Source: Trichoplax sp. H2 (Eukaryota > Placozoa > Uniplacotomia > Trichoplacea). Taken from it: DNA of 64,000 nucleotides. Shown here piece after piece: positions 37,001-49,623 of the stretch. The stretch is from positions 186,001 to 250,000 of the forward strand of contig NOWV01000029.1 of NCBI GenBank assembly GCA_003344405.1, in the 5' to 3' direction. Within the stretch, counting starts at the first letter, position 1. Each line of letters starts with the position of its first letter. The notes under the pieces are model-generated. The model worked only from the letters and a program-made list of their open reading frames with translations. It searched no databases and was not told the origin of the DNA. The position numbers were made by a program, and so were the translations under genes.

Positions 37001-40000
37001 CAAGCCGGACCACAAGCTTTTGGATCTTGTAACGCTTTTAACAGCATCACATGACCAGCCCTAAATCGCATATTTAGTTCAGATTCTGAAGCCACCAGAA
37101 GTTCCATAAGATTTTCTACACACTATTAAAAATATAAGTTTCACAAAATTAAAAATATTATGAGATAAAGCTTGAAATACAGAAAAGAGTTACCTTAGTG
37201 ATTAATGATGTAAGTTCTGTTCCATTTTGATTCATTCTTATTTGTACTACAGCATCAAGTAATGAACGCAATGCAAGAACTTGAGGTTTCGGACTAGTAT
37301 TCTTGAGTGCAATAAGATGGTGTTGTAATTCAGATCCGCACTCGTCCAGGATAATATTTAATTCGTCGGTTGGATTTGATGGCTAAAGGAGAAAGTAGTT
37401 AAACTTTTATAGCAGATAGATCATAAATGTTAGTATATCTCAATCAGCTAGAATCCCTTTATTTCCTTACTTGTGATAAAGCTGTCAGCTCAGGAAATCC
37501 TTGAGAAATAGCAATTGTAGAATCGGTTATTGGAGCAAAACCAGGAACATTTTTAGCAAAATCGTCATAGATAGTCTGCTTTTGTGATCCCGGGCCACCG
37601 ACCTAAGTTTTTAGTTCAAGAACAAGAATTATTAGATCCAACCCAAAGTAAAAGTATTCTACTACAATGTACATATATTACTTTCAATCGGATTGCTTCA
37701 GGCATTCGTTCCGCCTGGTATTGTAAAACAGCATGATCGTAATAACGTCGACCTTCACCGCGTGCATGCTTTCTTATTTCGAATTCCTAAAGTTAGTTGT
37801 TATAAAATAACAATTAACTAAATGATTTGGACAAGTTTGTGTTATTCATAAACTTACCGCAGCTAATGCTTTATTAATTTCTAAGAGAGCTTTGTCAACC
37901 GCAGACTTTTGTACGAAAGCACACGCATGTTCGGTATTTTCATTAGCAATTATCGTTGCAGCCTCTTCTATTATATCTTTCATGTTTGAAGTATTCTACA
38001 AAATTTTTGAAGAAAAATAGATCAATTCTAACGATAATGATCGCATTCATTGTGTGGCGATCAGAACCTACTCTTAAGTTAGACATAAAAGCAGATTTTA
38101 GATTGTTAGAAATGGCCATATGCAGCGCTTCACGACAGGTAATCAATGCCATGCCAGCAGTGAAGTAGCGTAACATATTATGAGACCCTGTTTTAAGATG
38201 GGTTTCGTCAGGGTCTAAGGCAAAATCCTATAGTAACGAAATAGCCACATTAATATATAACGGTAAAATAACTAGAACACGTTGAATTAAAAAAATAAAG
38301 ATAAACTTTTACCTTCTTTATTAGTTTTTCTACGGTATTTATTACAATTTTGATAGAGCGCTCAGCAACAGGAAGGAGTAATTCTTGAACTGCACGTTCT
38401 ATAGCGACTTTTACATAGCTTTTTAAATGCGGATTTTGTTGAAATAGGCGCAACTAATAATATACCGTTTAACAGTAATGTTATTACTCTAAATTTTTTG
38501 TATTAGTCTTTTTACTACTACAAGATATAATATTCATAACATGTAAATTATCAGTACCTGATTATTTATGACTATACCAGATGATAATCCGGCAACTGTC
38601 GCACTTAATTTGTTATAATTGATCGAAGGCGGGGGATGAGTTCCTTCATTCGGAATCACATGTTGAATTTGTTGCTGACCGCCTATAAAATCCACCACGT
38701 TATTAAGTAATTGCAATATATAAGTTACTTCACCACTGAAAAATACAAATTTACCATTCTTGGGTCCTTTCATTGGATTATCAAGCTGATGACGTTTTAG
38801 TCTATTCAATCTCTCTGGATCTTGCAATACGTCAAATTTCGGTATATCCTATGACAGTTCAAATTTTGTGTTCTCAAAATTAAGATAGCGTATAATTGTA
38901 ATATAAAAACTCGGCTACCCTCAGACATTTATTTCATAAATGCTTTACTAACCTCAATGGCAATATTTAAATTCTTACACAATATTTCCACTTCGAATTT
39001 AATATTTAGCTACATGTAGCCAAGAAGATAAAAATTACATTACGATCGTATGTCAGGTGAAGTTAAATTTAAATCGTATATAAATATCATTTATTACGTA
39101 AAGATACGCTAATAATTATTGACTTACCTTTAGATTTGGTACTTGATGAATTTCAACTAATACACCCAAAATAGCCATTATCCAGGGACAAGGGGGTTTA
39201 AATACCTGATGTCAACGTACGCACGAAAAATTTACACAATATTCAAACACAAATATAAAAGAAACTATAACAAACATTCTCGAGGATTTCACTAATTGTT
39301 GTGTTTTCTTACCCTACTTTGATTTACGCTATCGAGTACTTTAGTAACGAACGGAATAACAAATAGCATCTCCTATAAATGATAAAATAGTAGCCATTTA
39401 GATTAAACTACAATGACACTACCGTGACTGTATATGCTATCTATCACAAAATATTTTAGTCACCTGTTCACCCTTAAAGTAAGCCTCAATCAAAAGAGAT
39501 TTGATATCCATTTCCTAGCAGCAAAACATTAAATTTAGTTAAAGTATAAACGCCATTAAAATTACAAGTTAAAAACATACATACTTTATACAAGATTGGT
39601 TTATTACGTGCCAACGTTAAAATCCCAAGCCAATGGCCCAAATTTTTCAATATCACACGATCAGAATATTCATTTGAATTCTTTTCCATTTTTAGCAAAA
39701 CCTTTAAATAAAATAAATTGTACCTAACTATTAAAATTTGTTGAAAATTAAAGAAAAACATTCTTATTATTAAAGAATATATTTTACCTTAATATTTCTA
39801 TAGGTCTCATGCAATACATCTTGATACAACTCTTTCGAATTATACGCTTCAACGACTGACGAGTAAAGAGTATGAAAATTATGTTCAATACTGACTCGCC
39901 TCATAACTAAATAACGACTAAACCATAGTCTGTATTTAGCCCCAACCAATCCTTTTAGTTCTTCGCACTATTCAGAATGTAAAGATTTAAAATAGTATTT

Positions 40001-43000
40001 ATTATAGTTCACGGTATAAGAACGTTGTATAGTGCTACACTGTAATATATTCTAGAATATCATCTTAATAGTGACGCATAGCAAGGGATACTACATTACT
40101 TAATACCGCTATTATGTTCATATATAGTGTAAATATATATACATAACTTAACATAAATGTACGTAAGTATGCATATTGATAAAAAATTGACTAGTACTGC
40201 ACATTTACTCATAGTATTAAATAGTGATAACTTTATTTATGAACATTATACTACTAAGATGTACCTTAAATTTAACGTTTGAGTTAGATAAATTGTTAAA
40301 GATGAAATGGAATTTATCCTGAGTAGCATTCGGAGGTTGCTCGAACGGAACATCAATCGCAGCCAGGAGAGTACCAATATTGGTAGCACCGGCGATGGAT
40401 AGTGTTTGTTCAACAGGTGGTTTCATAACTGTTGATATCACCGGCTTCGTTCCAGAATCTGACATGCTAGATGACACCTGTGCTAATACCTGAGTATTTT
40501 GTTCAGAGTCTTCAGTAGTAGCTGGTTGTACAGGAGGCTCTTGAGATTGTTTGCCATATTCTACATAAGCAACCAACGCAGGAGGAAATTCACGAAAGTG
40601 AGGAATAACAGCAAGATGATCACAATATTTTGGATAATCTTTTAATCTATTTTTAAATCTGTCCAAAGCTGTAATACCAAATTTATGCATTTTACTATTT
40701 GGAGGCTTTTTTAACGCTTCTAAAACATATCTTAGCGCTACGCCTAAATCCATATAAGTCACCAAACCCTGCTCTATAATTCCACCAAATAAGACTGCCG
40801 TAGTATGCAATTCCAAATCAGGATACTGCGGAAAATATTTATATTCTTCGATTAAATTACGTAACATACAATGGAAGATATCATTTTCCTTTTTTACAGT
40901 TGAATCTTTGAATTTTTTCAATAAACTCAACATTTCATTAATAGAAATTGTAGGTTCTGGAAGACGATTGTATAATTTTTGAAAGTAAGCGTTAGCTTCA
41001 TCTTCTACGCTCTTAGTAAAAGTATTATCCGCACCTGACCATACAGCTGATAAATCGGAAACTGTAGGATGCGATTGAGGGTTTGAACTTGATGGCTGAT
41101 TGATGACCGAAGCCTTACTTTCACTAGGTTTTGGAATATTAATCGCCTGAGATGGTTTCTTTGTATGCATAGGAGTATGATTAGCGATCATAAGCTTAAC
41201 CGCTTTCGTGTTCTCCTCATCGATACTTCCTAACTGACTTTGTAGAACGATTAACATAGTTGTAACAGTATCTGTCGGTAAAATAGCACTCTTAGGTAAA
41301 TCTATTCCACTATTTTGCGAGATTAGCAAAGAAGGCGCTCTTCTATCTAGAAATGAAATGCAAGCTCGAATGAATTCATCTTTATGTTCTTTCATCTTGT
41401 CGGTCATCCATTTATCTAATTTTAGGTACTCTCGTCTAGCGGCTAATGCCGCTAAATCGATTACAAAGGGGAAAGGACCAGTATTAAGCAAAAGAGATAG
41501 AGCCTTGAGATCCTGTGAAACATCTAGTATTCTCGATAGTCTTGTTTGATCAAAAGGATCGTCTTGCATATACCAATTCGCCATACAATGCAAAATCAAT
41601 TGACGAATAGATGCTGACTGTCCCTGACCATGCCATGCGTAGTGAAGAACACTTGAAGAGTTTGGGTGATTGCCTAAGAAAACGGGCATAATCATTGCAA
41701 CTAATTCGTTTCTTAGTGTATGCCAAGTAGGGTTAGTTTGCAGTAAAGATAACAAAAGAACATCAGGGCAAATTTTTGCTGGGTAAGCAAATAATGATAG
41801 TACCCGATCGTAGTGGCCACATTCGCCAAGTCTTAGCAGTGTTTCTACTAAATTTAGTGACTGCCAATTTGCGATATGTTTATTTCCCTCTTCTGGAGGA
41901 GCCTTTAATATATCAGTAACAACGGTATGACATGGATAATCTCCAAAGCACAATACTTCAGGGTGACGCAGTGACTGCTCAATGAATGATAGCTGGCCTT
42001 CAGTATTCTTCCAATTTCGATAAATGAGATCTATTGGAAATGTATCCTGCTGACCAATACGATAGGCATGTATAATTAAACGGAGTCCTTCTACATCAGA
42101 GATAACAAACCCAGGATAATCTAGCTTAGCAATTACTTCCATCCAGTTCATAGACGGGACTACATCTTTAACAGCTTCAATAAAGACAGTAACATTCCAA
42201 GAATTACTAGATGATGATAAATCTTGCTGTTTTTCCTTTTCCCAGGAATTAGTATTATTAGTTAAATTTTGGATGGGCATCTGATCAGCAGCATTACATG
42301 TTCGAATCATTATTCCAAGTACTTTTGCGACTGCAGCCGGTTTCAAAGTCTCGTAAGGTATCAAATCTAATACTTTCTTTGCCTCTTCGATGCTATAGTT
42401 ATTAGATTTATTTGTTAATGATATCATTTTGACACATTTAGGATAACAACGCACTAATAAATTAAATATATTTATTGATAAGTCTGTATAAACCTCGCAC
42501 AGCAACCATAACCAATTTCTGCCATGATATCACATAGTTCATCTTTTATCTAAGATTATAGAGGTGAAGGTAACAAATCGCATATATCGTTAAGGCAAGA
42601 ATGACTTCAAATTACTAAATCAACTTATACGCATTCTTACCGGAATACTACTAAAACCAGTAGATTTTAATAAATTTCTGAAATAAAAAAGTTACACTGT
42701 GAAATGTGATACTCTACATTTTAGTATATACGCAATTTCTATTTACATATCGCTGTCAGTTGTCGTATAGTCATGGTACAGTAGTGGATCGAGAAGGATT
42801 GGTACTCTGTCTCTTGGAAAGTCTATCAATTGATATAAAGTTTAAACCATAAGAGTCAATTTCCAAAGTAAACTTTTCTATGATAGCGCTAACAATCTAT
42901 GTAATCATTATTTCAACTTAAAAGCATCTTACTGTCACTTAAAATTGTTTAACTAGCTTATTTATAAGATCTTTCAAGTTGAATATTACTAACAACAATT

Positions 43001-46000
43001 ATGCGTATACGATACCTTGTCTTAACATCTCAATAAAAGCGTCTGCTTGGGTATTACTAATTCCGGTTTTTTCTGAAGAGTTATCAATGATATAGCAGAG
43101 TAGCTGATGTATCACTTCTACTGCTATATCACCTAGGCCATCTTCGTTGCTACCAACATCTGATGATATAACAAATTTGGTAAAAGACAGATTAAATTGT
43201 AAATATATTGTTAGCATGTAACTCTACTTGGGTAATTTTACTGATAACTGGCGATTCATCCAACTACTATTGCCATATGCAAATTATACAATTTCTACAC
43301 GTTGTATTATACAACTCTTCAATGCTAAGTTGTGAAATAAATTTAAAGAAAGGTACTATCATATGCAGATTTAAAGTAACACAGACTCGAAAAGCTCATA
43401 TACACGTATCATCTTACCGGAATCAATGTAAGACTGTAACAGTTCTGGTAATTTTTCCTTTAAAAACCTTTCCGCTAAAATAAATTAGAAGGGATAATAT
43501 TACTGTATCATTCCATACTAAACCATTCACTTAAACGACACAAAAAAAAATCTTAACCCTAACAGATAACCAATATTATTATTATCTGTAGACTATACCT
43601 TGTGTTTTCAGTTCAATATTAGATGCATGGATTAAGCCCAACCCTATTACAATCTATTTTAATTACAGTTTTAATAATTAATATTGATACTATGACAATC
43701 GTGTTTAAGAAATCAAACATTTATCTTGCAGACATAAAAGTAGCCAAGATTAGTGTAAGGTACCTCTTGAATTTTGCTTAGTTTCAAAACTTGGCTTATT
43801 CGGGATAATAACTGAGGTGACGGTTGAAGGCTCTGAAAGTAATGAACATGATAATTTAGAATGGGAATAAAAATGTTGTAGTATGATATTCAAATGTTCA
43901 TTAATCCAGAATGTAGATTTTCAATCGGATTCAAGTCAATTTTGATAGTTAATACTTTTTTCAATCCATCATCCTTCAATCCAGTTTTGGCACATACGTC
44001 TATAACGTTGCAACGTACAGTTTAATTTATCATTTATTAATGCTCACCTTTTGTTTGGGCAAAGGTTCATCTATGGCGTAGCTTAAGATAGTTGCTACAT
44101 TAGCTTTTGTAACTAAACCGCTACACTCTTGCGATAACAGCTGGATCTAGATAAAGATACACGAAGATAACATTATGCCACTAGAAATAACGGTAGTTCT
44201 TTATCATGTATCATCCTGGTTAAAAGGTCGATTCCTTGTACTGAATTTTAAATAAAACGTCTAATTGTACTTGTCAGTATGTATCAGTTCAAATCAGTCA
44301 ACATCAGGCGGCCACTTAATGTGAAAAGTAGATCATGGCTTGATGAGCAATTGCCAGCTTGGAATAACAAATTTGCGTGCTAACATCACTCTTTATTGTT
44401 GGTATTTCTTTTATTGCTGACCTCTACGCTGTAGTTTTACTTACAGCTTAGTTCTATTTTTTAGCGACTTAGAACATTACATGTTCACATAATAGCTATT
44501 GTATAGTACAGCGGAGGATAAGAGTGTACAGTAAATAGCACGGTTGATTGCTGATACAATTGGTGTAGACGACTACTAAGCTGTTATGTATAGCACTACT
44601 GTGCCGTCAACTATTATTATTGCAGCCGAGAGGTACTCATACATACAATACTACAATTTACTCACGTAAATTTGGCAACAATTTTGATAGAACTGCAACA
44701 CAAAGACAAAAGATACCCAGCTAGTTTTACTGTATAACATAATAATTTTATGATTTCTACTCTGCTTCCCTTCATTTCGACGTGATTCATTACTGATTTA
44801 CTGTACAGTATCCCACTCGTTGCAGGCTTGCAATTGGTGATTGATGAGAAAATGGAATGTTCAAATTGATAGAGAAGTATTGACTAAGGACAGCATTATA
44901 CGTTACATACTATAAAATATAGCATACCTGATAGAAATCTTTACCGCTACCTTTATTATCCGCGTTGAAATCAATTTGTGAGAATAAAACACGGTATAAA
45001 TGTTTCTCCGCTTCGGTGCCATAGCGTTCAACAAGCTATAGATACATATTAAGAAAACAGAAGAGAAATTGAGATGTAATATTGTATGTCCAGATTCAGT
45101 TACGCATCATTTTTTTGCTTCTCCACTAGGCAATACTGTAGTAACAACAGTATTCCTGGGACAGTCTAGATATTAAGAGGATTTCACAATTTCATTCTCA
45201 TACTACCCAGTGATGACATGATTGCGTACAAGTAGTAATATTTAGCTGCAAGATTTGTGCCATGAAATACTAATAATTATTACATAGAGAATTGCTGTAA
45301 TTATAGTCTCCATTGCCTATCTTGGTAGCCGGCATTGAACAAGTGACTTTGAAGATTGAATCGATTACTACAGTACAGTATGAAGTTGCAGTTACAGAAT
45401 TACGGACTCTGGTTCTACTGTCTACCGTACAGTACTGTACTGTACAGTACAACTACGGACACTCAAAGTGTACTGTACACTGTACAGTTCTGTACGCGTA
45501 CTGTACGCCCAGTACGGCCAGTCTACAACACGACTGGATTTGACCATACCGTGCCCTGTACAGTACACTATAGTTCAGTAGTCAATCCATAAGCTTCATG
45601 CCTAAAATGGGTCCGCAAAAATGCTGGAAAAAAACGGAATAGCTAGCGATGATCAAGTGTATAACATGTTTGAAGAAATGACTTTTGGCATCCACTATTC
45701 TTTGACTCTACAGTAATAACAAAACAAAGATGAACACAACTTCTTGGCAGTAGAATCGCTGTTTCCCTACTAATAATATAGCTACGGTTTTCTTAATGTC
45801 AGGCCTCGGATTTGAACTCACTTGATTCACAGGATATATATTCTCATGTACAGTATGTGCACTTTACTTCAAAGCTGTGAACAAAACAATATACAATAGA
45901 CAGGAACAGTATAGTATGTATGTGTAGGAATCATTGACATTAAGAGATCGCAGAGAATCTTGAACGATAAAATCTATTTGAAGTTACATTATGTGGGGGA

Positions 46001-47012
46001 TAGACATGTTGTAATATACATATATATACGTCGCCAAGAAGATAAGTGTCAAAAGTGGTGCATTCACCAAAATTTCAATCAACTATACAGTACAGTACTG
46101 TGTAGCATGGACTACTCAATCTTACGGTAAAATTGAGTAATCCATGTGTGTGTAGTGTCTTGAAGTTAGCAGAGCGGTAGCTGTTTTCAAGAATCAAAAT
46201 ACGGCAGATAGGAATAAGCATCAAGATACGCGTGGTTGTACTACTCTATCTTGGCATAGCGTAAAGAAGTAGAATACTCATCTAACACAAAGAAGTAAAT
46301 CGTTTGTAACCATCACCATTGCAATAACTGACAGTAAGCTATCCTCAAGATTGATGATTAGACTATGATTGCCACTTCTAAACACTACGAAACGTACACC
46401 ACACAAGACAATAAACGGACCACTACAACAAGGTTGGCAAAGTTACGTACGGCAGTGCAATTGAGCTATCTTTATTATATCGTCGTATAAACGAATAACT
46501 CTCTAATCCAACCAAACTACACTTTGATCTTACTGCACAATTGGAATTGAAAAGATGGTCTATTGCCTATTACAAGCATATCAATCGAATATTGGGGTAT
46601 AAAGGCCTTTGAACAAATGAGACAAAATTTGAATGCACGCAAGTACTCAACACTGTACTGTGTATATTGTATGTCCTATCGAAAATGTAGAATGTTTGTA
46701 TGCATAAAAGTCAAATTAGGAAGCATTAGAGTAAAGTTAATGAACCTAGAATAGGCTGTAGTTGACAGAATGAAGCTATCTTCAATCAAAGAATGTAATA
46801 CCGTTTATTGGTATTGGTAAGTTTGCATTTTCCAGTCAAAAATCATGCAAGTTCAAGTCTGTACTTTCACGCTTTAACGAATCTATGGTAAGATAGTAAG
46901 TAGACCGTACCTGAGCTAATTCAAGTGTGTGCGACTTGGCAGTTTTCTTATTTAAATTAGTTACCAAATGGGTAATTTGTGAAAGTGCTAAGGACAGTGG
47001 ATCCAGGCTCAT
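34006..47012 (-). CDS. CNOT1: CCR4-NOT transcription complex subunit 1 (CNOT1)
   Basis: Scaffold of the CCR4-NOT deadenylase, which shortens mRNA poly(A) tails and mediates microRNA and RNA-binding-protein repression. 37 phase-consistent exons give 2,245 aa (human about 2,376). Exons: 47012-46911, 45035-44928, 44146-44048, 43832-43764, 43653-43599, 43474-43418, 43159-43016, 42822-42747, 42677-42641, 42549-42494, 42392-40265, 39967-39788, 39701-39585, 39514-39464, 39372-39313, 39205-39128, 39009-38953, 38848-38558, 38453-38313, 38227-38072, 37995-37858, 37786-37682, 37602-37471, 37382-37194, 37122-36502, 36426-36322, 36245-36123, 36036-35873, 35786-35672, 35579-35478, 35390-35217, 35128-35045, 34968-34900, 34810-34633, 34551-34419, 34352-34218, 34114-34006. 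N-terminus [17 protein letters not shown]. The HEAT region fills exon 11; the CAF1-binding MIF4G region follows (about 960-1150); the NOT9-binding DUF3819 region is about 1160-1400; the NOT-box domain is C-terminal, including [12 protein letters not shown] and NRPHPWGLL. Confidence 0.97.
45036..46910 (-). other. CNOT1 intron 1 (1.9 kb) with palindrome cluster
   Basis: This is the longest CNOT1 intron. No exon-like sequence was accepted inside it. At 45366-45565 it holds a dense run of GTAC-A / GTAC-T pentamers, and a smaller one at 46087-46101. The open frames on both strands over the first cluster are made of repeated YCTVQY- or TVLYC-like words and are not genes. Confidence 0.75.
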
Positions 47013-47599
47013 CTTGTCAAGAAGTAAGTAAAGGAGATGAAAAATATCACGACACTTTCTACATAGGTCAATTTAATCTTGCTCGCTTGTAAGCGTCATC
47101 ATGAAAGATTCGTTTCCAACGGTACCAACAGCAATAGAAAGAGGCAAGCACGCTTTCAAACCGAGGTTGATTCCGAAAGCCGTGCTACGGTACTGTACAC
47201 TGCATGGCACACTTGACTGTGGTAACTTACAGTACAATCCAGTACTTCCTGTACCATACTGGTCATGATCAGCAGTTGAAATCAGATACTGTACAGTACT
47301 TCAAGGGACGGTAGAGTACAGTATTTGCACGCGTTAGGAGATGTCACACCATTGTCGCTTCATTGGTCGCCCTGATAAGAGTCCAATGAGTCACAATGCA
47401 TTGTGAGGCAGTTGGCCGCCTGTACTGTACTGTACTTTCCAGTATTGGACACCACTGTATCGTCGATTGTACCAGTGTGCATACTGTACTGTACTATTGT
47501 ATCGACTCTTTATCGTAGTATAGTTGTGTACAGTACAGTGTACAGTACACGATTGTACAGTATGCGTGACGTCATTTTTCCCACTGTACAAAGTGGACA

Positions 47600-47647
47600 G
47601 TAGAGACCCTTATACTGTAGAAGAGACTCTCTAAAAAGGGTCTCTAC
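47600..47647. repeat. Perfect 12-bp inverted repeat
   Basis: Arms gtagagaccctt (47600-47611) and aagggtctctac (47636-47647) are exact reverse complements with a 24-bp loop. The element stands about 600 bp upstream of the CNOT1 start codon, next to GTAC-W runs. A cruciform or a transcribed hairpin is possible; no function can be assigned. Confidence 0.85.
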
Positions 47648-48151
47648 GTACAGTACTGTACAGTACAGTGTCCACGACAAATGTCTAAAGGGAGTTTTAT
47701 CACATTGATCCACTTTGATCCGTTGAACTCGATTGTAGTCAGTACAGTCATGGACTTCTACTGTACAGTACAGTAACTGTAATTGGGTAGTAAACGTGTC
47801 GACTTGGGTGTGGTTTACGATACTGTGAGCCAAACTTTTCACTGCGTAGTGGACTGTACACAGTGTACAGTACTGTACTGTACAATATACTGTGTTTTCC
47901 ACACACTGCGAATACTGTACTGTACTGTACATTACCATATCCAGTATTACTGTACTGTAGTGTACACTACTGTACTGTACTGTACTGTACAGTAGTAGAA
48001 ATTGCTGGTAGTACTGTACAGTACAGTACAGTACTGAAAGCGTTGTCACTCTTCTCTTCCATTTTGTATTGTAAGTACTGTACAGTACAGTACTGCACCG
48101 TGTACAGTGAAAAGTCTTCTGCTCCTAGTTTTGCCAACCAATACTGTCCAG

Positions 48152-48293
48152 TAGGCCCAGCCATAATAACCCCGATTACTCAGATTAGACCTGACTCAGA
48201 CACTCAGCGTTAATAGCTTTGACAATAATGTATCATCGTTTAAGCTATTTACGCTGAGTATCTGAGAAATCGGGGTTATTATGGCTGGGCCTA
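48152..48293. mobile_element. MITE-like inverted-repeat element, copy 1
   Basis: This 142-bp element begins taggcccagccataataac and ends gttattatggctgggccta. The terminal inverted repeats pair for more than 30 bp with one mismatch, and further inside ctcagcgttaatagctt pairs with aagctatttacgctgag. The whole can fold into a long hairpin with a small asymmetric bulge. It begins and ends with TA and is flanked by cag and ctg, so insertion at a TA inside a CAGTACTG site is likely. No coding capacity: a non-autonomous element. Confidence 0.82.
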
Positions 48294-48364
48294 CTGTACA
48301 GTATCATTATTCATGCATTTCAAAAAGTCTTCTGCTCCTGGTTTTGCCAACCAATACTGTACAG

Positions 48365-48506
48365 TAAGCCCAGCCATAATAACCCCGATTACTCAGATTA
48401 GACCTGACTCAGATACTCAGCGTTAATAGCTTTGACAATAATGTATCGTCGTTTAAGCTATTTACGCTGAATATCTGAGTAATCGGGGTTATTATGGCTG
48501 GGCCTA
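48365..48506. mobile_element. MITE-like inverted-repeat element, copy 2
   Basis: This second 142-bp copy differs from copy 1 at only a few positions, and its left end reads taagcccag instead of taggcccag. The 40 bp before it (ctcctggttttgccaaccaat) also match those before copy 1. The pair therefore arose by tandem duplication of a 213-bp segment, not by two independent insertions. Confidence 0.82.
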
Positions 48507-49428
48507 CTGTACTCTACAGTATCATTATTTATGCATTTCAAGAAGTTCATGGCCCTGTGTACTGTACAGTACAGTACAATACGCCAACATGCATGATGAT
48601 GACTGCACTGGAATAAAAGCGTACAGTATTAATCAGCCGTGCCAAATGACAAAACTACTGCCAATATTAATTATTAATTTCAATTTCAATCTGGAATTTT
48701 ATTTGATAAATCAATTGGATGGTTTTACTCTACAGTATCTCACAATTTAGGAAAATTTTCTCAATCTGATTCACATCGAAATCTTCAAGTCTTCAATCGA
48801 ATTTTTCTGATCTCTTTTTCATTCATTAACATGTTTCTAATCAATAGGGTTGCTGTAAGTGTTTACTATACGGTAGTTCGTCAGAAATCAATTTCAATTG
48901 AATTCATTCACTATACTGTACAGTGCAGTGTACAATGGACTTTACTGAGTTTCGGCAATCAGCAGTTGGCAATGGATGAGAGGTACTGCACAGCAAGTCT
49001 CCATTTAACGTCAATTTGGTCGAGTCCCTAATTATAGTCCCTGATTATACAGTATATTACGTGTATAACATAGACATTACATAGATTGCATTACGTATAT
49101 ACTGTGTATATTATAGCACAGTAGTTCATTACTTCATTCATCCTGATTGTAAATTCTAAATTTTGAATAAGTAAAGTGTATATCCATATGCTTTATACAT
49201 CGCCGTACGTTACGGCAAATAGTATAACATAGATATAAAAAAAATATATATATATATATAGCGAATAGCTACGGCACAGGTAGATAGCTGTATATTACGT
49301 AATATGCATGCCCATTGCGCCAATTTCTAGAATTGTCCTAGAAATTTCTCTGCACAAAACCAAAATAATGAGCGTAACACTGGCTGCAACGAAACTGCAA
49401 ATATCTGCAGCTATTTTTTATCTTGCAG

Positions 49429-49623
49429 CAATGGCTAACTACAGAGTTGAAAACTCGACTCGAAAAAGCGAAAGAGAGCCTGTTTGGAAATTTGTTCGTG
49501 GCTGATGCTTGTCAGTTGTCACAGAGATCATTGATTGGAGATCTCGATGATGTGATTGCGACCAAGCGTAAAGCAGCAGTCGGCACTAGTACATTATTGG
49601 AAAGGATTGCAGACGGACGATAG
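49429..49623 (+). CDS. Possible orphan terminal exon, 64 aa
   Basis: After a textbook acceptor (ctattttttatcttgcag) the plus strand is open for 64 codons in phase 0 to a TAG. The frame begins QWLTTELKTRLEKAKESLFG and continues with alternating charged and hydrophobic residues that would form helices, ending LLERIADGR. This looks more protein-like than the surrounding DNA. I do not recognise the family and found no upstream exons; the region before it is repeat-rich. Confidence 0.3.
   Translation, partial: QWLTTELKTRLEKAKESLFGNLFVADACQLSQRSLIGDLDDVIATKRKAAVGTSTLLERIADGR

Larger units (their letters stand above)
47013..49428. other. 5' flank of CNOT1, rich in GTAC-W palindromes
   Basis: Between 47189 and 48582 runs of the pentamer GTAC followed by A or T occur repeatedly, with the densest parts at 47640-47670, 47865-48000, 48013-48036 and 48076-48107. 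They sit 0.2-1.6 kb before the CNOT1 start codon. Long open frames, such as one of 179 aa on the minus strand at 47510-48049, consist of translated palindromes and are rejected as genes. A pair of MITE-like elements lies at 48152-48506. Confidence 0.7.

Noticed and set aside
44655-44681. Nine-codon exon candidate inside CNOT1 intron 2
   Set aside because: It has an acceptor and donor in phase, but adding it breaks the alignment with the CNOT1 family, which runs directly from exon 2 to the exon at 44146-44048.
45795-45850. tRNA gene on the minus strand
   Set aside because: A gagttcaaatcc stretch looks like a T-loop, but no T-stem pairing, D-arm or acceptor stem could be built around it.
47510-48049. 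179-aa minus-strand open frame before CNOT1
   Set aside because: Composed of GTAC-W palindromes translated as TVQY/VLYC repeats; no domain and no splice context.
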